Source: DASUCS01 sp041166745 (GTDB lineage: Bacteria; Actinomycetota; Acidimicrobiia; Acidimicrobiales; JACDCH01). From it: a DNA stretch of 64,000 nt. The position numbers and the translations under genes are program-made. Numbering within the stretch: the first letter of the stretch is position 1; the number at the start of each line of letters is the position of its first letter. The DNA lies in the NCBI GenBank assembly GCA_041166745.1, contig JBEEGH010000019.1, forward strand, positions 62,001-126,000. Reading direction: 5' to 3'. Positions 32,372 to 41,393 of the stretch are shown here, one piece after another. The notes beneath the pieces were generated by a model that searched no databases, had not been told where the DNA came from, and saw only the letters and a program-made list of their open reading frames with translations.

Positions 32372-33796
32372 ATGGGTCGTGAGGCTGCGTTCTTCGATCT
32401 GGATCGCACGCTGCTGCGAGGAGCAAGCGGGCCGGTCATCAGCGACGCGCTGAAGCAGGTCGGCTTGATGAGCGATCGGAGCATTCCGGGCGAAGCGCTC
32501 GTGTACCGCATCTTCGACCTCGTGGGCGAGAGCCGGCCGACGATGCAGCTGGCCCGCCAGGCGGCTCGGTTTGCAAAGGGTTGGACGCGTGAGCAGGCGC
32601 AAGAGGCCGGCCGGATCGCCGCGGAGACGCTGACCGCAGCGGTGCAGCCGTTTGCCGCGCCGCTCATCGCCGAGCATCACGCCGCCGGCCGGCAAGTGGT
32701 CCTCGCGACCACGACCCCGTACGACTTGGTGAAGCCGTTGGCCGATGCGCTCGGGCTCGATGCTGTGATCGCGACGCGCTACGGCGAGAGCGAGGGCAGG
32801 TACGACGGCACGATCAACGGCGAGTTCGTGTGGGGCAAGGGCAAGTTGCGCGCGGTGCAGGCGTGGGCCGCGGAGCACGACGTTTCGATGATCGACTCGT
32901 TCGCGTACTCGGACAGTTGGTATGACGCGCCGCTGCTCTCGGCCGTCGGGCACCCGCACGCCGTGAACCCTGATCCGCGCTTGATGGTGCGAGCGGTCCT
33001 TCAGCGCTGGCCGGTCCTGCATCTCGACGTGCCGAGTGGGATACCGAAGGTGCTCGGCATCGAACCGCAGCAGGTGCTGATGGCATCGGCGCATCCCTTG
33101 CTGGTTCCGTATGCGCGCTTCGACATCAGCGGCACGGAGAACATCCCGGAAGCAGGTGGCGCCATCGTCGTCGGCAACCACCGCAGCTATTTCGACCCGA
33201 TGGCGATGGGACTCGCGCTTGCCCAGCGCGGTCGTCCGGTGCGGTTCCTCGGCAAGAAGGAAGTGTTCGATGCTCCCGTCGTGGGGCAGTTGGCGAAGGC
33301 GTTCGGCGGTATCCGGGTCGATCGTGGCACCGGTTCCGACGAGCCGTTGTTGGCCGCGGCCGATGCGCTGCGCGGCGGTCAGATCGTGGCGATGATGCCG
33401 CAGGGCACGATCCCGCGAGGCGAGGCGTTCTTCGATCCCGTCCTGAAGGGACGATGGGGCGCCGCTCGACTCGCGCAGATGACCGGCGCGACGGTCGTTC
33501 CCGTCGGGCTGTGGGGCACCGAACGCGTGTGGCCGCGCAGCAGCCGCCTACCGAACGTGTTGAACATCACGAATCCGCCGTTGGTGACGGTGCGCGTCGG
33601 TCCGCCGGTGAAGCTCGTCGGCAAGAGCCTGGATGCCGACACGAAGCGAATCATGTCGGCCATCGTCGACCTGCTGCCGCCGGAGGCGCGCCAGAAGCGA
33701 ACGCCGACGGAGGAAGAGCTCGCTCGGAGCTATCCATCGGGCAAGGCGCCGAACGACGGCGCGAGCGAGCACGAGCGCCGCCCCGGCACCGACTGA
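32372..33796 (+). CDS. HAD-IB hydrolase fused to 1-acylglycerol-3-phosphate-type acyltransferase
   Basis: 474 aa. Residues about 1-210 are a HAD-IB phosphatase: AFFDLDRTLLRGASG (DxDxT nucleophile motif, Asp9/Asp11), VVLATTTPYDLVKPLADALG and FAYSDSWYDAPLLSAVGHP. Residues about 245-440 are a PlsC acyltransferase with the NHRSYFDPMAMG HX4D motif and MMPQGTIPRGEAF. Such fusions handle phosphatidic-acid-level steps: acylation of lysophosphatidate and dephosphorylation of a lipid phosphate. It is membrane-associated but has no clear transmembrane span. An intrinsic terminator sits in the leader. Confidence 0.92.
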   Translation: MGREAAFFDLDRTLLRGASGPVISDALKQVGLMSDRSIPGEALVYRIFDLVGESRPTMQLARQAARFAKGWTREQAQEAGRIAAETLTAAVQPFAAPLIAEHHAAGRQVVLATTTPYDLVKPLADALGLDAVIATRYGESEGRYDGTINGEFVWGKGKLRAVQAWAAEHDVSMIDSFAYSDSWYDAPLLSAVGHPHAVNPDPRLMVRAVLQRWPVLHLDVPSGIPKVLGIEPQQVLMASAHPLLVPYARFDISGTENIPEAGGAIVVGNHRSYFDPMAMGLALAQRGRPVRFLGKKEVFDAPVVGQLAKAFGGIRVDRGTGSDEPLLAAADALRGGQIVAMMPQGTIPRGEAFFDPVLKGRWGAARLAQMTGATVVPVGLWGTERVWPRSSRLPNVLNITNPPLVTVRVGPPVKLVGKSLDADTKRIMSAIVDLLPPEARQKRTPTEEELARSYPSGKAPNDGASEHERRPGTD

Positions 33797-33807
33797 TTGT
33801 TGGGAGA

Positions 33808-34320
33808 TCAGTCTCCGGTGGTGCCGTCGATTCGTTCGCGGAGGAGGTCGGCGTGGCCGTTGTGGCGGGCGTACTCCTCGATCATGTGGACCATGATCCA
33901 GCGCAGCGACACTGGCCCGTTTGCGCCGCGCTCGATGGCGCCGTTCTCGTCGAGCGACCCTGCGGCGGCTTCGGCCTCGCGGCAGCGCTCGAGCGTTTCG
34001 TAGAACATCGCCATCTCTTCGTCGAACTTCGACGGGTCGATCGTGTCGAAGTCGCCGTCGGGATCGTCATCGCTGTAGTACAGCGGGGGAGCGGTCTCGC
34101 CCGCGAAGATCCGCAGGAACCAGGCGCGCTCGACCTCGGTCATGTGGCGAACCAGACCGAGGAGCGACATCGTCGACGGGGGCACGGACCGCTCGGCGAG
34201 CTGTTCGGGCGTCAGACCATCGCATTTCAACACGAGTGTCTCGCGGTGGTACTCGAGCCAGGAGCGCAGCATGTCGCGCTCGTTCAGCCCCGTGAGCGGT
34301 GGATCGGTTCGCGTCGTCAT
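33808..34320 (-). CDS. DinB-family protein (DUF664 type)
   Basis: 170 aa from ATG 34320, which overlaps the HD-domain gene's stop. Four-helix DinB fold: LRSWLEYHRETLVLKCDGLT, the metal-ligand helix LLGLVRHMTEVERAWFLRI (His) and the final IMVHMIEEYARHNGHADLLR, which carries two more His ligands. Acidic insert YYSDDDPDGDFDTIDP in the middle. Members are thiol- or metal-dependent transferases; the substrate is unknown. Confidence 0.85.
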   Translation of the reverse strand: MTTRTDPPLTGLNERDMLRSWLEYHRETLVLKCDGLTPEQLAERSVPPSTMSLLGLVRHMTEVERAWFLRIFAGETAPPLYYSDDDPDGDFDTIDPSKFDEEMAMFYETLERCREAEAAAGSLDENGAIERGANGPVSLRWIMVHMIEEYARHNGHADLLRERIDGTTGD

Positions 34321-34862
34321 GGTGCAGCCACACTGTTTGCCACTCGCTGGACAATAGGACGCCACCGACCGAGCCCATCGACCTTTGCGCCGGGGTCCTT
34401 CGCTCGCTCGTCGCACCGCCGCAACGACAACGCGTCGGCAAGATGGGGATTCGACTCGAGGACCAGGCGCTCGTCGTCGGAGAGGTCGCCGCCCTGCCGA
34501 TCGAGGCTGATCGTGCTGCCGTCGCTCAGGCGGTCGCGGTAGGAGGGGTCGACGGTGATCAGGTACCGCTTCGCCGGCACGTGCAATTCCACGAGCGCGG
34601 CCACCCGCTCGCCGAGCAATCCCCGCACCGCGTCCGCGGCAATCACCCCATGCGCCTTCGATGCGCCGGGAGAGAGGCGATGACCGACGTCGTGCACCAA
34701 TCCGGCAACTTGCAGCGCCTCGTCGTCGGGAAACTGCTCAGCCAGCAGAGCAGCACATTGCAGGCCGTGGTCGAGCACCGGCAATGGGTCGCCGTCGTCG
34801 TCGAGTGAGTCGTAGAACCCCGCGCACCGCTCGAGCAACGCGAACAGTTCTCGGACGGTCAC
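34317..34862 (-). CDS. HD-domain phosphohydrolase-like protein
   Basis: 181 aa from GTG 34862 (TVRELFALLERC). HD metal motif: VLDHGLQCAALLAEQFPDD (first His), LQVAGLVHDVGHRLSP (the HD pair) and a further KAHGVIAADAVRG. Resembles small HD proteins of the myo-inositol-oxygenase/phosphonate-catabolism type (PhnZ-like), though identity is not certain. Coupled by ATGA to the DinB gene. Three GCCAGCGTGA direct repeats lie over its start and the gap back to aconitase. Confidence 0.78.
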   Translation of the reverse strand: MTVRELFALLERCAGFYDSLDDDGDPLPVLDHGLQCAALLAEQFPDDEALQVAGLVHDVGHRLSPGASKAHGVIAADAVRGLLGERVAALVELHVPAKRYLITVDPSYRDRLSDGSTISLDRQGGDLSDDERLVLESNPHLADALSLRRCDERAKDPGAKVDGLGRWRPIVQRVANSVAAP

Positions 34863-34891
34863 GCTGGCCTCACGCTGGCTCTCACGCTGGC
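34859..34891. repeat. Three short tandem direct repeats at the aconitase/HD gene junction
   Basis: TCACGCTGGC occurs at 34859-34868, 34870-34879 and 34882-34891, separated by 1-2 nt. The repeats fill the space between the aconitase stop and the HD gene, and the last copy (read on the minus strand) contains the GTG start. They probably arose by slippage duplication of the start region. Confidence 0.75.
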
Positions 34892-37162
34892 CTAGCCGGT
34901 CTGCTTGGCCCGGATGATGTTGAGCGCGCCGCCGGCGTGGAACCACTCGATCTGCTCGGGGCTGAACGTCTGCACGCACTCGAAGTCGACCGTCGAGCCG
35001 TCGGGCTTCGTGATGCGACATTGCACCGGCTTGTCGGGGGCCAGCGACGACAACCCGAGTACGGAGATGCGATCGTCCTCCCCGATGGCGTCGTACGTCG
35101 CGGGGTCGGCGAAGGTCAACGGCAGAAGACCCTGCTTCTTGGCGTTCGTCTCGTGGATACGGGCGAAGCTGCGGGCGAAGATCACCACGGCGTTGCGATA
35201 GCGCGGCTCCATGGCGGCGTGCTCCCGCGACGAACCCTCGCCGTAGTTCTCGTCGCCGACGGCGCACCACTGCACACCGCTCTCGGCGAGATGCTTCGCG
35301 ATGTCGGGGAAGGACCGGGTGCTGCCGTCGATCGGATCCTTGCCTTCGCCGGTTGCGCCGGTGAACGCGTTGATCACGCCGAGGAAGAGGTTCCCCGAGA
35401 TGTTCTCGAGATGACCTCGGTAGCGCAACCACGGACCGGCCGCGGAGATGTGGTCGGTGGTGCACTTGCCTTTCGCCTTCATCAGCACCGGCAGGTCGAT
35501 GTAGTCGTTGCCGTCCCAGACCGGGAAGGGCTCGAGCAGTTGCAGGCGCTCTGACGTCGGCGACACCAGGATCTCGATCGCCGCCTTCTCGGAGGCGTCA
35601 GGCGGGGGGGCCTGGAAGCCGGACTCTCCAGGATCGAAGCCACGAGACGGCAGGTCCTCGCCAACGGGCGGGTCGAGCTTGATCCCATTGAGCTCGTCGG
35701 TGATCGGATTGAACTCGAGCGTGCCCGCGAGCGCGTACGCGATGACCATGTCGGGTGATGTGACGAACGCCTTCGTGTTCGCGTTGCCGTCGTTGCGCTT
35801 CGGGAAATTGCGGTTGTAGCTGTTGACGATCGTGTTCACCTTCGACGGATCCAGATCCGTGCGATCCCATTGACCGATGCAGGGGCCACAGGCATTGGCC
35901 AATACGGTCCCGCCGATCGCTTCCAGGTCGGCGAGCAGACCGTCGCGCTCGATCGTGGCGCGTACCTGCTCTGAACCCGGCGTGATGAGCAACTGCACCT
36001 TCGACCGCAGCCCTTTTGCCGACGCCTGTCGAGCGATCGACGCGGCGCGGGTGATGTCCTCGTACGACGAGTTCGTGCACGAACCGACCAGCGCCGAGGA
36101 GATCGCGGTGGGCACACCGTTGGCCTTTGCCCACGTGCCGACCTCGGAGATGGCGTGGGCGAGATCAGGCGTGTCGGGCCCATTGATCAACGGCAGCAGC
36201 GTGGACAGGTCGATCTCGACGACCCGATCGAAGAACTGCTCGGGGTCGAGCTCGATCTCCGGATCGGCGCGTAACTGGTTGGCGACCGCGTCGGCCGCGT
36301 CGGCGATCGCTTCGCGACCGGTGGCCTTCAGGTACGCCGCCATGTTGGCGTCGTAGGGGAACACCGAAGTCGTCGCGCCGATCTCGGCGCCCATGTTGCA
36401 GATCGTGCCCTTCCCGGTCGCAGTGATCGTGTCGGCGCCCGGGCCGAAGTACTCGATGATCGCGCCAGTACCGCCGCTGACGGTGAGGATCTCGGCGACC
36501 CTGAGGATCACGTCCTTCGGGGAGCTCCAGCCCGAGAGCGAACCGGTGAGGTGGACACCGATGACCTTCGGCCAACGGACGTTGAACGGAAATCCGGTCA
36601 TGACGTCGACGGCGTCGGCGCCACCCACCCCGATGGCCACCATGCCGAGCCCGCCGGCGTTCGGTGTGTGGCTGTCGGTGCCGATCATCATCCCGCCGGG
36701 GAAGGCGTAGTTCTCGAGGACGACTTGGTGGATGATGCCCGAGCCGGGCTTCCAGAAGCCGATGCCGTATTTGGCCGACACCGATCGCAGGAAGTCGTAG
36801 ACCTCGGAGTTCACGTCGAGCGCGAACTTCAGGTCGATGTTGGCCTCGACCCGCGCTTGGATCAGATGGTCGCAGTGCACGGTGGACGGCACCGCGACCT
36901 CGGGCAAGCCGGCCGTCATGAACTGCAGAAGTGCCATCTGCGCGGTGGCGTCCTGCATCGCGACCCGATCGGGTTCGAAGTCGGCGTAGCTACGCCCTCG
37001 TTCGAGCGTCTGGCTTTGGGCGTCACGCAGATGGTTGACGAGGATCTTCTCCGTCAGCGTCATCGGCCGGCCGAGACGGGAACGGCCGAGCGCCACCCGA
37101 TCGTCGAGGCGGTCGTAGACCTGTTCCACCAACGAGAGGGGGGTTCCAGCCGTGACTGCCAT
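34892..37162 (-). CDS. acn: Aconitate hydratase, mitochondrial-type
   Basis: 756 aa, the length of mitochondrial-type aconitase; bacterial AcnA/IRP forms are near 890. It isomerises citrate and isocitrate using a [4Fe-4S] cluster. Cluster cysteines are in SSALVGSCTNSSYED and VLANACGPCIGQWDR. Also visible: MIGTDSHTPNAGGLGMVAIG, KGTICNMGAEIGATTSVFPYD and, in the swivel domain, DENYGEGSSREHAAMEPR. A clean GAGGAG ribosome-binding site precedes ATG 37162. It is divergent from a GntR/UTRA regulator with a large palindrome between the starts, so probably regulated by it. Confidence 0.96.
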   Translation of the reverse strand: MAVTAGTPLSLVEQVYDRLDDRVALGRSRLGRPMTLTEKILVNHLRDAQSQTLERGRSYADFEPDRVAMQDATAQMALLQFMTAGLPEVAVPSTVHCDHLIQARVEANIDLKFALDVNSEVYDFLRSVSAKYGIGFWKPGSGIIHQVVLENYAFPGGMMIGTDSHTPNAGGLGMVAIGVGGADAVDVMTGFPFNVRWPKVIGVHLTGSLSGWSSPKDVILRVAEILTVSGGTGAIIEYFGPGADTITATGKGTICNMGAEIGATTSVFPYDANMAAYLKATGREAIADAADAVANQLRADPEIELDPEQFFDRVVEIDLSTLLPLINGPDTPDLAHAISEVGTWAKANGVPTAISSALVGSCTNSSYEDITRAASIARQASAKGLRSKVQLLITPGSEQVRATIERDGLLADLEAIGGTVLANACGPCIGQWDRTDLDPSKVNTIVNSYNRNFPKRNDGNANTKAFVTSPDMVIAYALAGTLEFNPITDELNGIKLDPPVGEDLPSRGFDPGESGFQAPPPDASEKAAIEILVSPTSERLQLLEPFPVWDGNDYIDLPVLMKAKGKCTTDHISAAGPWLRYRGHLENISGNLFLGVINAFTGATGEGKDPIDGSTRSFPDIAKHLAESGVQWCAVGDENYGEGSSREHAAMEPRYRNAVVIFARSFARIHETNAKKQGLLPLTFADPATYDAIGEDDRISVLGLSSLAPDKPVQCRITKPDGSTVDFECVQTFSPEQIEWFHAGGALNIIRAKQTG

Positions 37163-37189
37163 CGGAGCTCCTCAATGCTTGACGAACAG

Positions 37190-37215
37190 CTTGTAGTAGA
37201 CAAGTCTACTACAAG
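37190..37215. promoter_or_regulatory. Perfect 26-bp palindromic operator between aconitase and GntR genes
   Basis: Arms CTTGTAGTAGAC (37190-37201) and GTCTACTACAAG (37204-37215) are exact inverted repeats around AA. The right arm's last G is the first base of the GntR GTG start, and the left arm is 28 nt from the aconitase start. The GTAGTAGAC/GTCTACTAC core resembles GntR-family half-sites. Binding here would block both divergent promoters. Confidence 0.8.
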
Positions 37216-37946
37216 TGAGATCAGCCCGCTACCGAGAAATCGCCGGCGACCTCCGCCGCCAACTGGTGGCGGGGGACCTCGGTCCCGGACGCCTTCTGCC
37301 CAGCGAAGCCGAACTCGGCGCAGCCTACGCGGCCAGTCGCGTGACCGTCCGCAAGGCCCTCGAGCTGTTGCGTGACGAGGGGTTGCTCACCTCTCGGCAG
37401 GGCGTCGGCTGGCAACCAGCGCTCGACCCGTTGCGTCAGACGCTCGGCCGGCTCGGCACGATCGAGGCGCAGCTCACCGACGCGGGGATCGCATCGACGC
37501 GCCGGATCCTCGACTTCGGTTTCGTGACCGCTCCGGCGCGCGTGCGGCGGGTGCTCGACGCTCGGCGCGTCTTGGAAGTGCGGAGGCTGAACCTCGCGGA
37601 TGACGCGCCCTTCGCCCGGGTGACCGTGTGGTGTGACGAGCGACTCGGGCGGCAGCTCTCGCTCGATGATGTCGAGCGGTCGTCGTTCTACGAGTTGCTC
37701 GACGTGGAGCTCGGCGGCGCGACGCAGACGATCGGCGCCGCTGGAGCGACCAAGAGTGATGCCGAGTTGCTCGGCGTCGCCGCCGGGTCGCCCGTGCTGC
37801 TCTGTGTCCGCGTCACGAGCGACCGCGCCGGTCGGGCCGTCTTGATGAGCGAGCACGTCTTCCCGGCCCACCGCACGGAGTTCGTCGTCGACCTGGCCCA
37901 CGTCGAGCGCTCGATCGCTCCGAATGGCCTACGTCTCGTGGAGTAG
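37215..37946 (+). CDS. GntR-family regulator with UTRA effector domain (HutC subfamily)
   Basis: 243 aa from GTG 37215. Winged helix at residues about 3-70: RYREIAGDLRRQLVAGDLGP, LPSEAELGAAYAASRVTVRK and LLTSRQGVGW. UTRA ligand domain from about 85: ILDFGFVTAPARVRRVLD, DAPFARVTVWCDERLG and SPVLLCVRVTSDRAGRAVLM, ending with a final strand. The gene is divergent from aconitase and its start lies in a perfect palindrome, so autorepression and control of aconitase are likely. Probably leaderless or with a very short leader. The effector could be a TCA-cycle acid; inference only. Confidence 0.9.
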   Translation: MRSARYREIAGDLRRQLVAGDLGPGRLLPSEAELGAAYAASRVTVRKALELLRDEGLLTSRQGVGWQPALDPLRQTLGRLGTIEAQLTDAGIASTRRILDFGFVTAPARVRRVLDARRVLEVRRLNLADDAPFARVTVWCDERLGRQLSLDDVERSSFYELLDVELGGATQTIGAAGATKSDAELLGVAAGSPVLLCVRVTSDRAGRAVLMSEHVFPAHRTEFVVDLAHVERSIAPNGLRLVE

Positions 37947-38067
37947 CAGACGCGCCGGATGTGCGGGAACTAGCCACGATGGGGTGTACAAATCACCCCT
38001 TTGAGCCATGGTCGTAGTGCCTCATATTTCGTAGGTTCCTTCGAGACGGACCATCCAGGTTGGGGGG

Positions 38068-38853
38068 ATGGGATGCATGTCGGTCCTCTTGGGCAGCTGG
38101 AGCGACGGGCGGGTGAACACTGGAATGACGAATGCCGAGATCCGGGACCGTTTGGAGCAGGACAACGCGGAACTCGCGCGTTCGAACCGCGAGCTGGAGG
38201 AGTTTGCGTACGTCGCGTCGCACGACCTGAAGTCTCCGTTGCTCGTCGTGACGGGATTCCTCGAGCTCTTGCACACCACAAAGGGCCAGCAGCTCGACGA
38301 TGACGCTCGCATGTACGTCGACGCCGCACTTCGCGGTGCCGCGCGCATGGAGCAGCTGATCGACGACCTCCTCACGTTCTCACGCGTTGGTCGCAACGAT
38401 CACAATCGCCAACTGGTCGACCTCGACGCGATCGTCGGGCAGCTCGTGGTCGACTGGGACGGCGCCGTGCGCGAAGCGTGTGCCGTGGTGCAGGTGGATT
38501 CGCTGCCGTCCGTGTTGGGGGACACAACGCTGCTGAGACAGTTGTTCGAGAACCTGTTCAGCAACGCCCTGAAGTTCCGGCGTCCGGGCGTCGACCCGGT
38601 CATCGAGATCGCCGCCGAACGCCGCCGCGGCGAATGGCTGGTGAGGGTCTGCGACAACGGAATCGGCGTACCGCACGAACACCGCGAGTCCATCTTCACG
38701 ATGTTCTCGCGGCTAGCGCCCGCGACCGAGCGTCCTGGCTCGGGTATCGGCCTGGCCATCTGTCACCGCGTGGTGCAGGCGCACGGCGGGCGGCTGTGGG
38801 TCGAAGACGGCAGCGCCGGCGGTGCGCAGCTCTGCTTCACGCTGCCCGCCTGA
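38068..38853 (+). CDS. Orphan sensor histidine kinase lacking a sensory domain
   Basis: 261 aa from ATG 38068; ATG 38125 (MTNAEIRDRLEQ) is a good alternative. A short N-terminal coiled coil (RDRLEQDNAELARSNRELEE) leads to the HisKA dimerisation helix with FAYVASHDLKSPLLVVTGFL (phosphorylated His). The HATPase region shows LRQLFENLFSNALKFRRPG (N box), VRVCDNGIGVPHEHRESIFT (G1) and RPGSGIGLAICHRVVQAHGG (G2). The SHDLKSPL box is of the phytochrome-kinase-like type. No PAS, GAF or membrane segment and no adjacent response regulator, so input and output partners are unknown. Confidence 0.92.
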   Translation: MGCMSVLLGSWSDGRVNTGMTNAEIRDRLEQDNAELARSNRELEEFAYVASHDLKSPLLVVTGFLELLHTTKGQQLDDDARMYVDAALRGAARMEQLIDDLLTFSRVGRNDHNRQLVDLDAIVGQLVVDWDGAVREACAVVQVDSLPSVLGDTTLLRQLFENLFSNALKFRRPGVDPVIEIAAERRRGEWLVRVCDNGIGVPHEHRESIFTMFSRLAPATERPGSGIGLAICHRVVQAHGGRLWVEDGSAGGAQLCFTLPA

Positions 38854-38856
38854 CAG

Positions 38857-39807
38857 TCAGGTCAAGTCTGGCCAGCGGCGCTTGGTCGCGCGCCGGGATT
38901 TCGGGCCCCGATCACCGAGCGCCCACGCTCGGCGCCAGAGCGACGGCGCCTCGGGGCCGGACAGCGCGGGCGTTGCACCGCGATGGGCGCGCAGCCGCGC
39001 CCGATACCAGTCGGTGCTGGTCTCGTCGGCCAGCGCGGCGACCGCGCGCTCGATGCGGGCCGCCATGCGACGGGAGTCCTCACCTTCGTCCGGCCACAGC
39101 GGCGATCCGAACGTGATGCGGGTCGAGGAGCGCGACAACCGCTTGCTGCCCTTGCGCATGATGCGGCCCGTCCCCTCGAGGTGGACTGGCACCACCGGCA
39201 CCTTGCAGCGCAACGCGAGGTACGCGGCGCCGCCGCGGAAGGGCTGGCCCCATCCGTCGGGCGACCGCCCGCCTTCCGGGAAGATCAACATGCTCCAACC
39301 GTCGTCGATCAACTCTGCGGCGTCGTCGGCCGATCGCCGTGACACGCGTGTGCGCTCGATCGGGATCGCGTTCAGCGCCAGAGCCGACGCCGTCGAAGTG
39401 ACCCGCGTCTTGAAGAAGTAGTCGGCTGCAGCCCCGACGAACATCCTGTGGCGCCATGGCTCCGGAATCGAGCTCAGGAGGAGGGGCGTGTCGACGTGGC
39501 TGTGGTGGTTGGCCGCGAAGATGACCGGCTGCGGCGGATCGTCGCCCTTCCTTCCGTGGGTGAGATCGTGGAGCTGGTCGAGCCCGCGCCGATCGGGGCT
39601 GGCCAGGACTCGCATCGCCGGGCCGATCACCCCTTCCAGGAGCGCCAGCCGCGTCATCCGCGCGCCGAAGGAACGCGCCCACTCGGTTTCGTAGTCGACG
39701 CCGGTGTGCTTCTTCTCCCGCAGCGGTTCGATGCTCGCAGGCGTCGGCGCCGCGGTGAAGGGGAACGGAAGCCGCCCTGGCTTGCGGAAGGCCGCCATCA
39801 GCTTCAT
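38857..39807 (-). CDS. Lysophospholipid acyltransferase (PlsC family)
   Basis: 316 aa from ATG 39807, which forms ATGA with the LarA-like gene's stop. PlsC motifs: FAANHHSHVDTPLLLSSIPE (HX4D catalytic pair, NHHSHVD), ALALNAIPIERTRVSRR, then SMLIFPEGGRSPDGWG (FPEG) and VPVVPVHLEGTGRIM. It would acylate a glycerol-phosphate or related lipid acceptor at the membrane. Last gene of the four-gene reductase/dehydrogenase/LarA-like operon, pointing to a lipid product. The basic C-terminal tail may aid membrane contact. Confidence 0.9.
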   Translation of the reverse strand: MKLMAAFRKPGRLPFPFTAAPTPASIEPLREKKHTGVDYETEWARSFGARMTRLALLEGVIGPAMRVLASPDRRGLDQLHDLTHGRKGDDPPQPVIFAANHHSHVDTPLLLSSIPEPWRHRMFVGAAADYFFKTRVTSTASALALNAIPIERTRVSRRSADDAAELIDDGWSMLIFPEGGRSPDGWGQPFRGGAAYLALRCKVPVVPVHLEGTGRIMRKGSKRLSRSSTRITFGSPLWPDEGEDSRRMAARIERAVAALADETSTDWYRARLRAHRGATPALSGPEAPSLWRRAWALGDRGPKSRRATKRRWPDLT

Positions 39808-41393
39808 TTCACGTCGGCCAGCAGGAGCGGCGGCGCGTGGAGGTGAGTGATCGTCGGGGTGTGGCCCACGACGTCGGAGGCCATCTCGAATGCATCGTTC
39901 ATCGTCGATGCGGCCATGAACCCGAGGCGTCGAACGGCCCGCGGGTCGCCTCCGACGATGATCACGCGTCCGAGGTGTTGCAGCGCATGCGCGCCCCAGT
40001 ACCACATGTAGAAGGGATGAACGCCGTGGTACGCGTAGCTCGTGCGGTAGAGGTGGCGGTACCACTCGTCCTCCGCGTAGGACTTCTCGAACTCGGCTTC
40101 GATGCGCAGCGGATCGGTCGTCTCGGCCAGCACCTGTTCGAAGAAGTCGATGTAGCTCGGGTGATGTACCGGATGGAACTCCCACGGTGTGGGGTGGCTC
40201 ATGATGAGCACACCGCCCTCTCGTACGAGCGGCTTCCCGCGGTAGAGGTTGAAGAAGTATCCGAGCCCGAGACACATCACGAGGATCGGGTTCATGATCG
40301 AGTTCACGTTGTACGGCCCGATGTACGGCAGGCCCATCGTGAGGATGTCGGTCTGACCTTCGACCTCGACGAGTTGCTGACGGTGCACGTTGCGGATCGT
40401 CTCGTCGTGCACCGCGTCGACTTCGCCGGCTTGCACGCTCGTCATCGCGTGGGGCGCCTTGATCGAGTGGAAGATCTGACGGGCGAGGCGGCTCGGTGTG
40501 CGGGCCAGGCTCTTGCTCGAGCCCAGGAACAGCGCCCGATCCTTCGGCGTCCACTCCCATTCCCGCTTCATGAGGAATTCGAAGGGTGGCGGAAACGTAT
40601 CCGTATTGAGCGTCGTCTCGATCTGAAAGATCTTCACGCCCGCATCGACGAGGACTTTCCCCATGCGCCAGTTGCTGGTGTGCAGCGCGCTGTTGTGACG
40701 GTCCATCAACGAGCGCGAGTGCTGCAACGTCTTCACGTTGTGGTGGTGCCGCAGCGAGCGATACGACGCGAGGCCAGTGGCGGTCGACTTCCACCCACCG
40801 TCCATCGCGACGAGGTTGATGTTGACGTACACGAGCAGATCGGACTCGGCTGCTCGCTTGACGATCTCGACCTCCTCGCCCTGATCGGTGGTACCGATGA
40901 ACGCCATGTTGTCGGTGTCTTCGGCGTCCATGTTGTACAGGTGACCCGACGGCGCGAACGCGTCGTACACGCGGTCGCCGACCGCGTGTCGCAGCTCGGC
41001 TTCGGTCATCCGGCGATGCAATGCGAGCGCGGCGATGAGATGCACATCGTCGACGCCGGCCTCAGCGGCCATGTCGAGCACGGCCTCGATCACGCGCTGG
41101 CGCACGTCGGGACGCTGCATCGGCGGCAAGGGCAAGGAGATGTCGTCGAAGGCGATGGTGAGCCTCATGCCGGCAAACAGGAGTTCAGGCAGGGGTTTCG
41201 AGTCACCGAGCGGGTTGAGCAGCGCGTGACGGATGGCGGCCCCCGGATGCGGCAACGGCTCGAGAGGCTCGGGCGGATAGATGACACGGGTGCGGTCGGC
41301 CGGCAGACGCTCGAGGCGGAAGCCCTCCCCATGCCAGAACAGGAGGGGCGGTGTCGAGCGGTCGACGTCGAGCACGAATCCAGGGCGAGGCAT
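39804..41393 (-). CDS. LarA-like (lactate racemase domain) protein
   Basis: 529 aa. The N-terminal domain matches LarA-type nickel-pincer racemases: AFDDISLPLPPMQRPDVRQR, then DDVHLIAALALHRRMTEAEL (catalytic His region) and YVNINLVAMDGGWKSTATGL, where Lys aligns with the LarA cofactor-bearing Lys. The remainder departs from LarA: long helical C-terminal half with NPILVMCLGLGYFFNLYRGK and a His-rich PVHHPSYIDFFEQV. About 100 aa longer than LarA. LarB/C/E cofactor-assembly genes are not here. True substrate unknown; the operon context suggests a lipid or hydroxy-acid intermediate rather than lactate. ATG overlaps the previous stop (TAATG). Confidence 0.82.
   Translation of the reverse strand: MPRPGFVLDVDRSTPPLLFWHGEGFRLERLPADRTRVIYPPEPLEPLPHPGAAIRHALLNPLGDSKPLPELLFAGMRLTIAFDDISLPLPPMQRPDVRQRVIEAVLDMAAEAGVDDVHLIAALALHRRMTEAELRHAVGDRVYDAFAPSGHLYNMDAEDTDNMAFIGTTDQGEEVEIVKRAAESDLLVYVNINLVAMDGGWKSTATGLASYRSLRHHHNVKTLQHSRSLMDRHNSALHTSNWRMGKVLVDAGVKIFQIETTLNTDTFPPPFEFLMKREWEWTPKDRALFLGSSKSLARTPSRLARQIFHSIKAPHAMTSVQAGEVDAVHDETIRNVHRQQLVEVEGQTDILTMGLPYIGPYNVNSIMNPILVMCLGLGYFFNLYRGKPLVREGGVLIMSHPTPWEFHPVHHPSYIDFFEQVLAETTDPLRIEAEFEKSYAEDEWYRHLYRTSYAYHGVHPFYMWYWGAHALQHLGRVIIVGGDPRAVRRLGFMAASTMNDAFEMASDVVGHTPTITHLHAPPLLLADVK

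Noticed and set aside
34863..35465. N-terminal extension of the HD-domain frame
   Set aside because: It is an alternative frame of aconitase; HD homology begins after GTG 34862.
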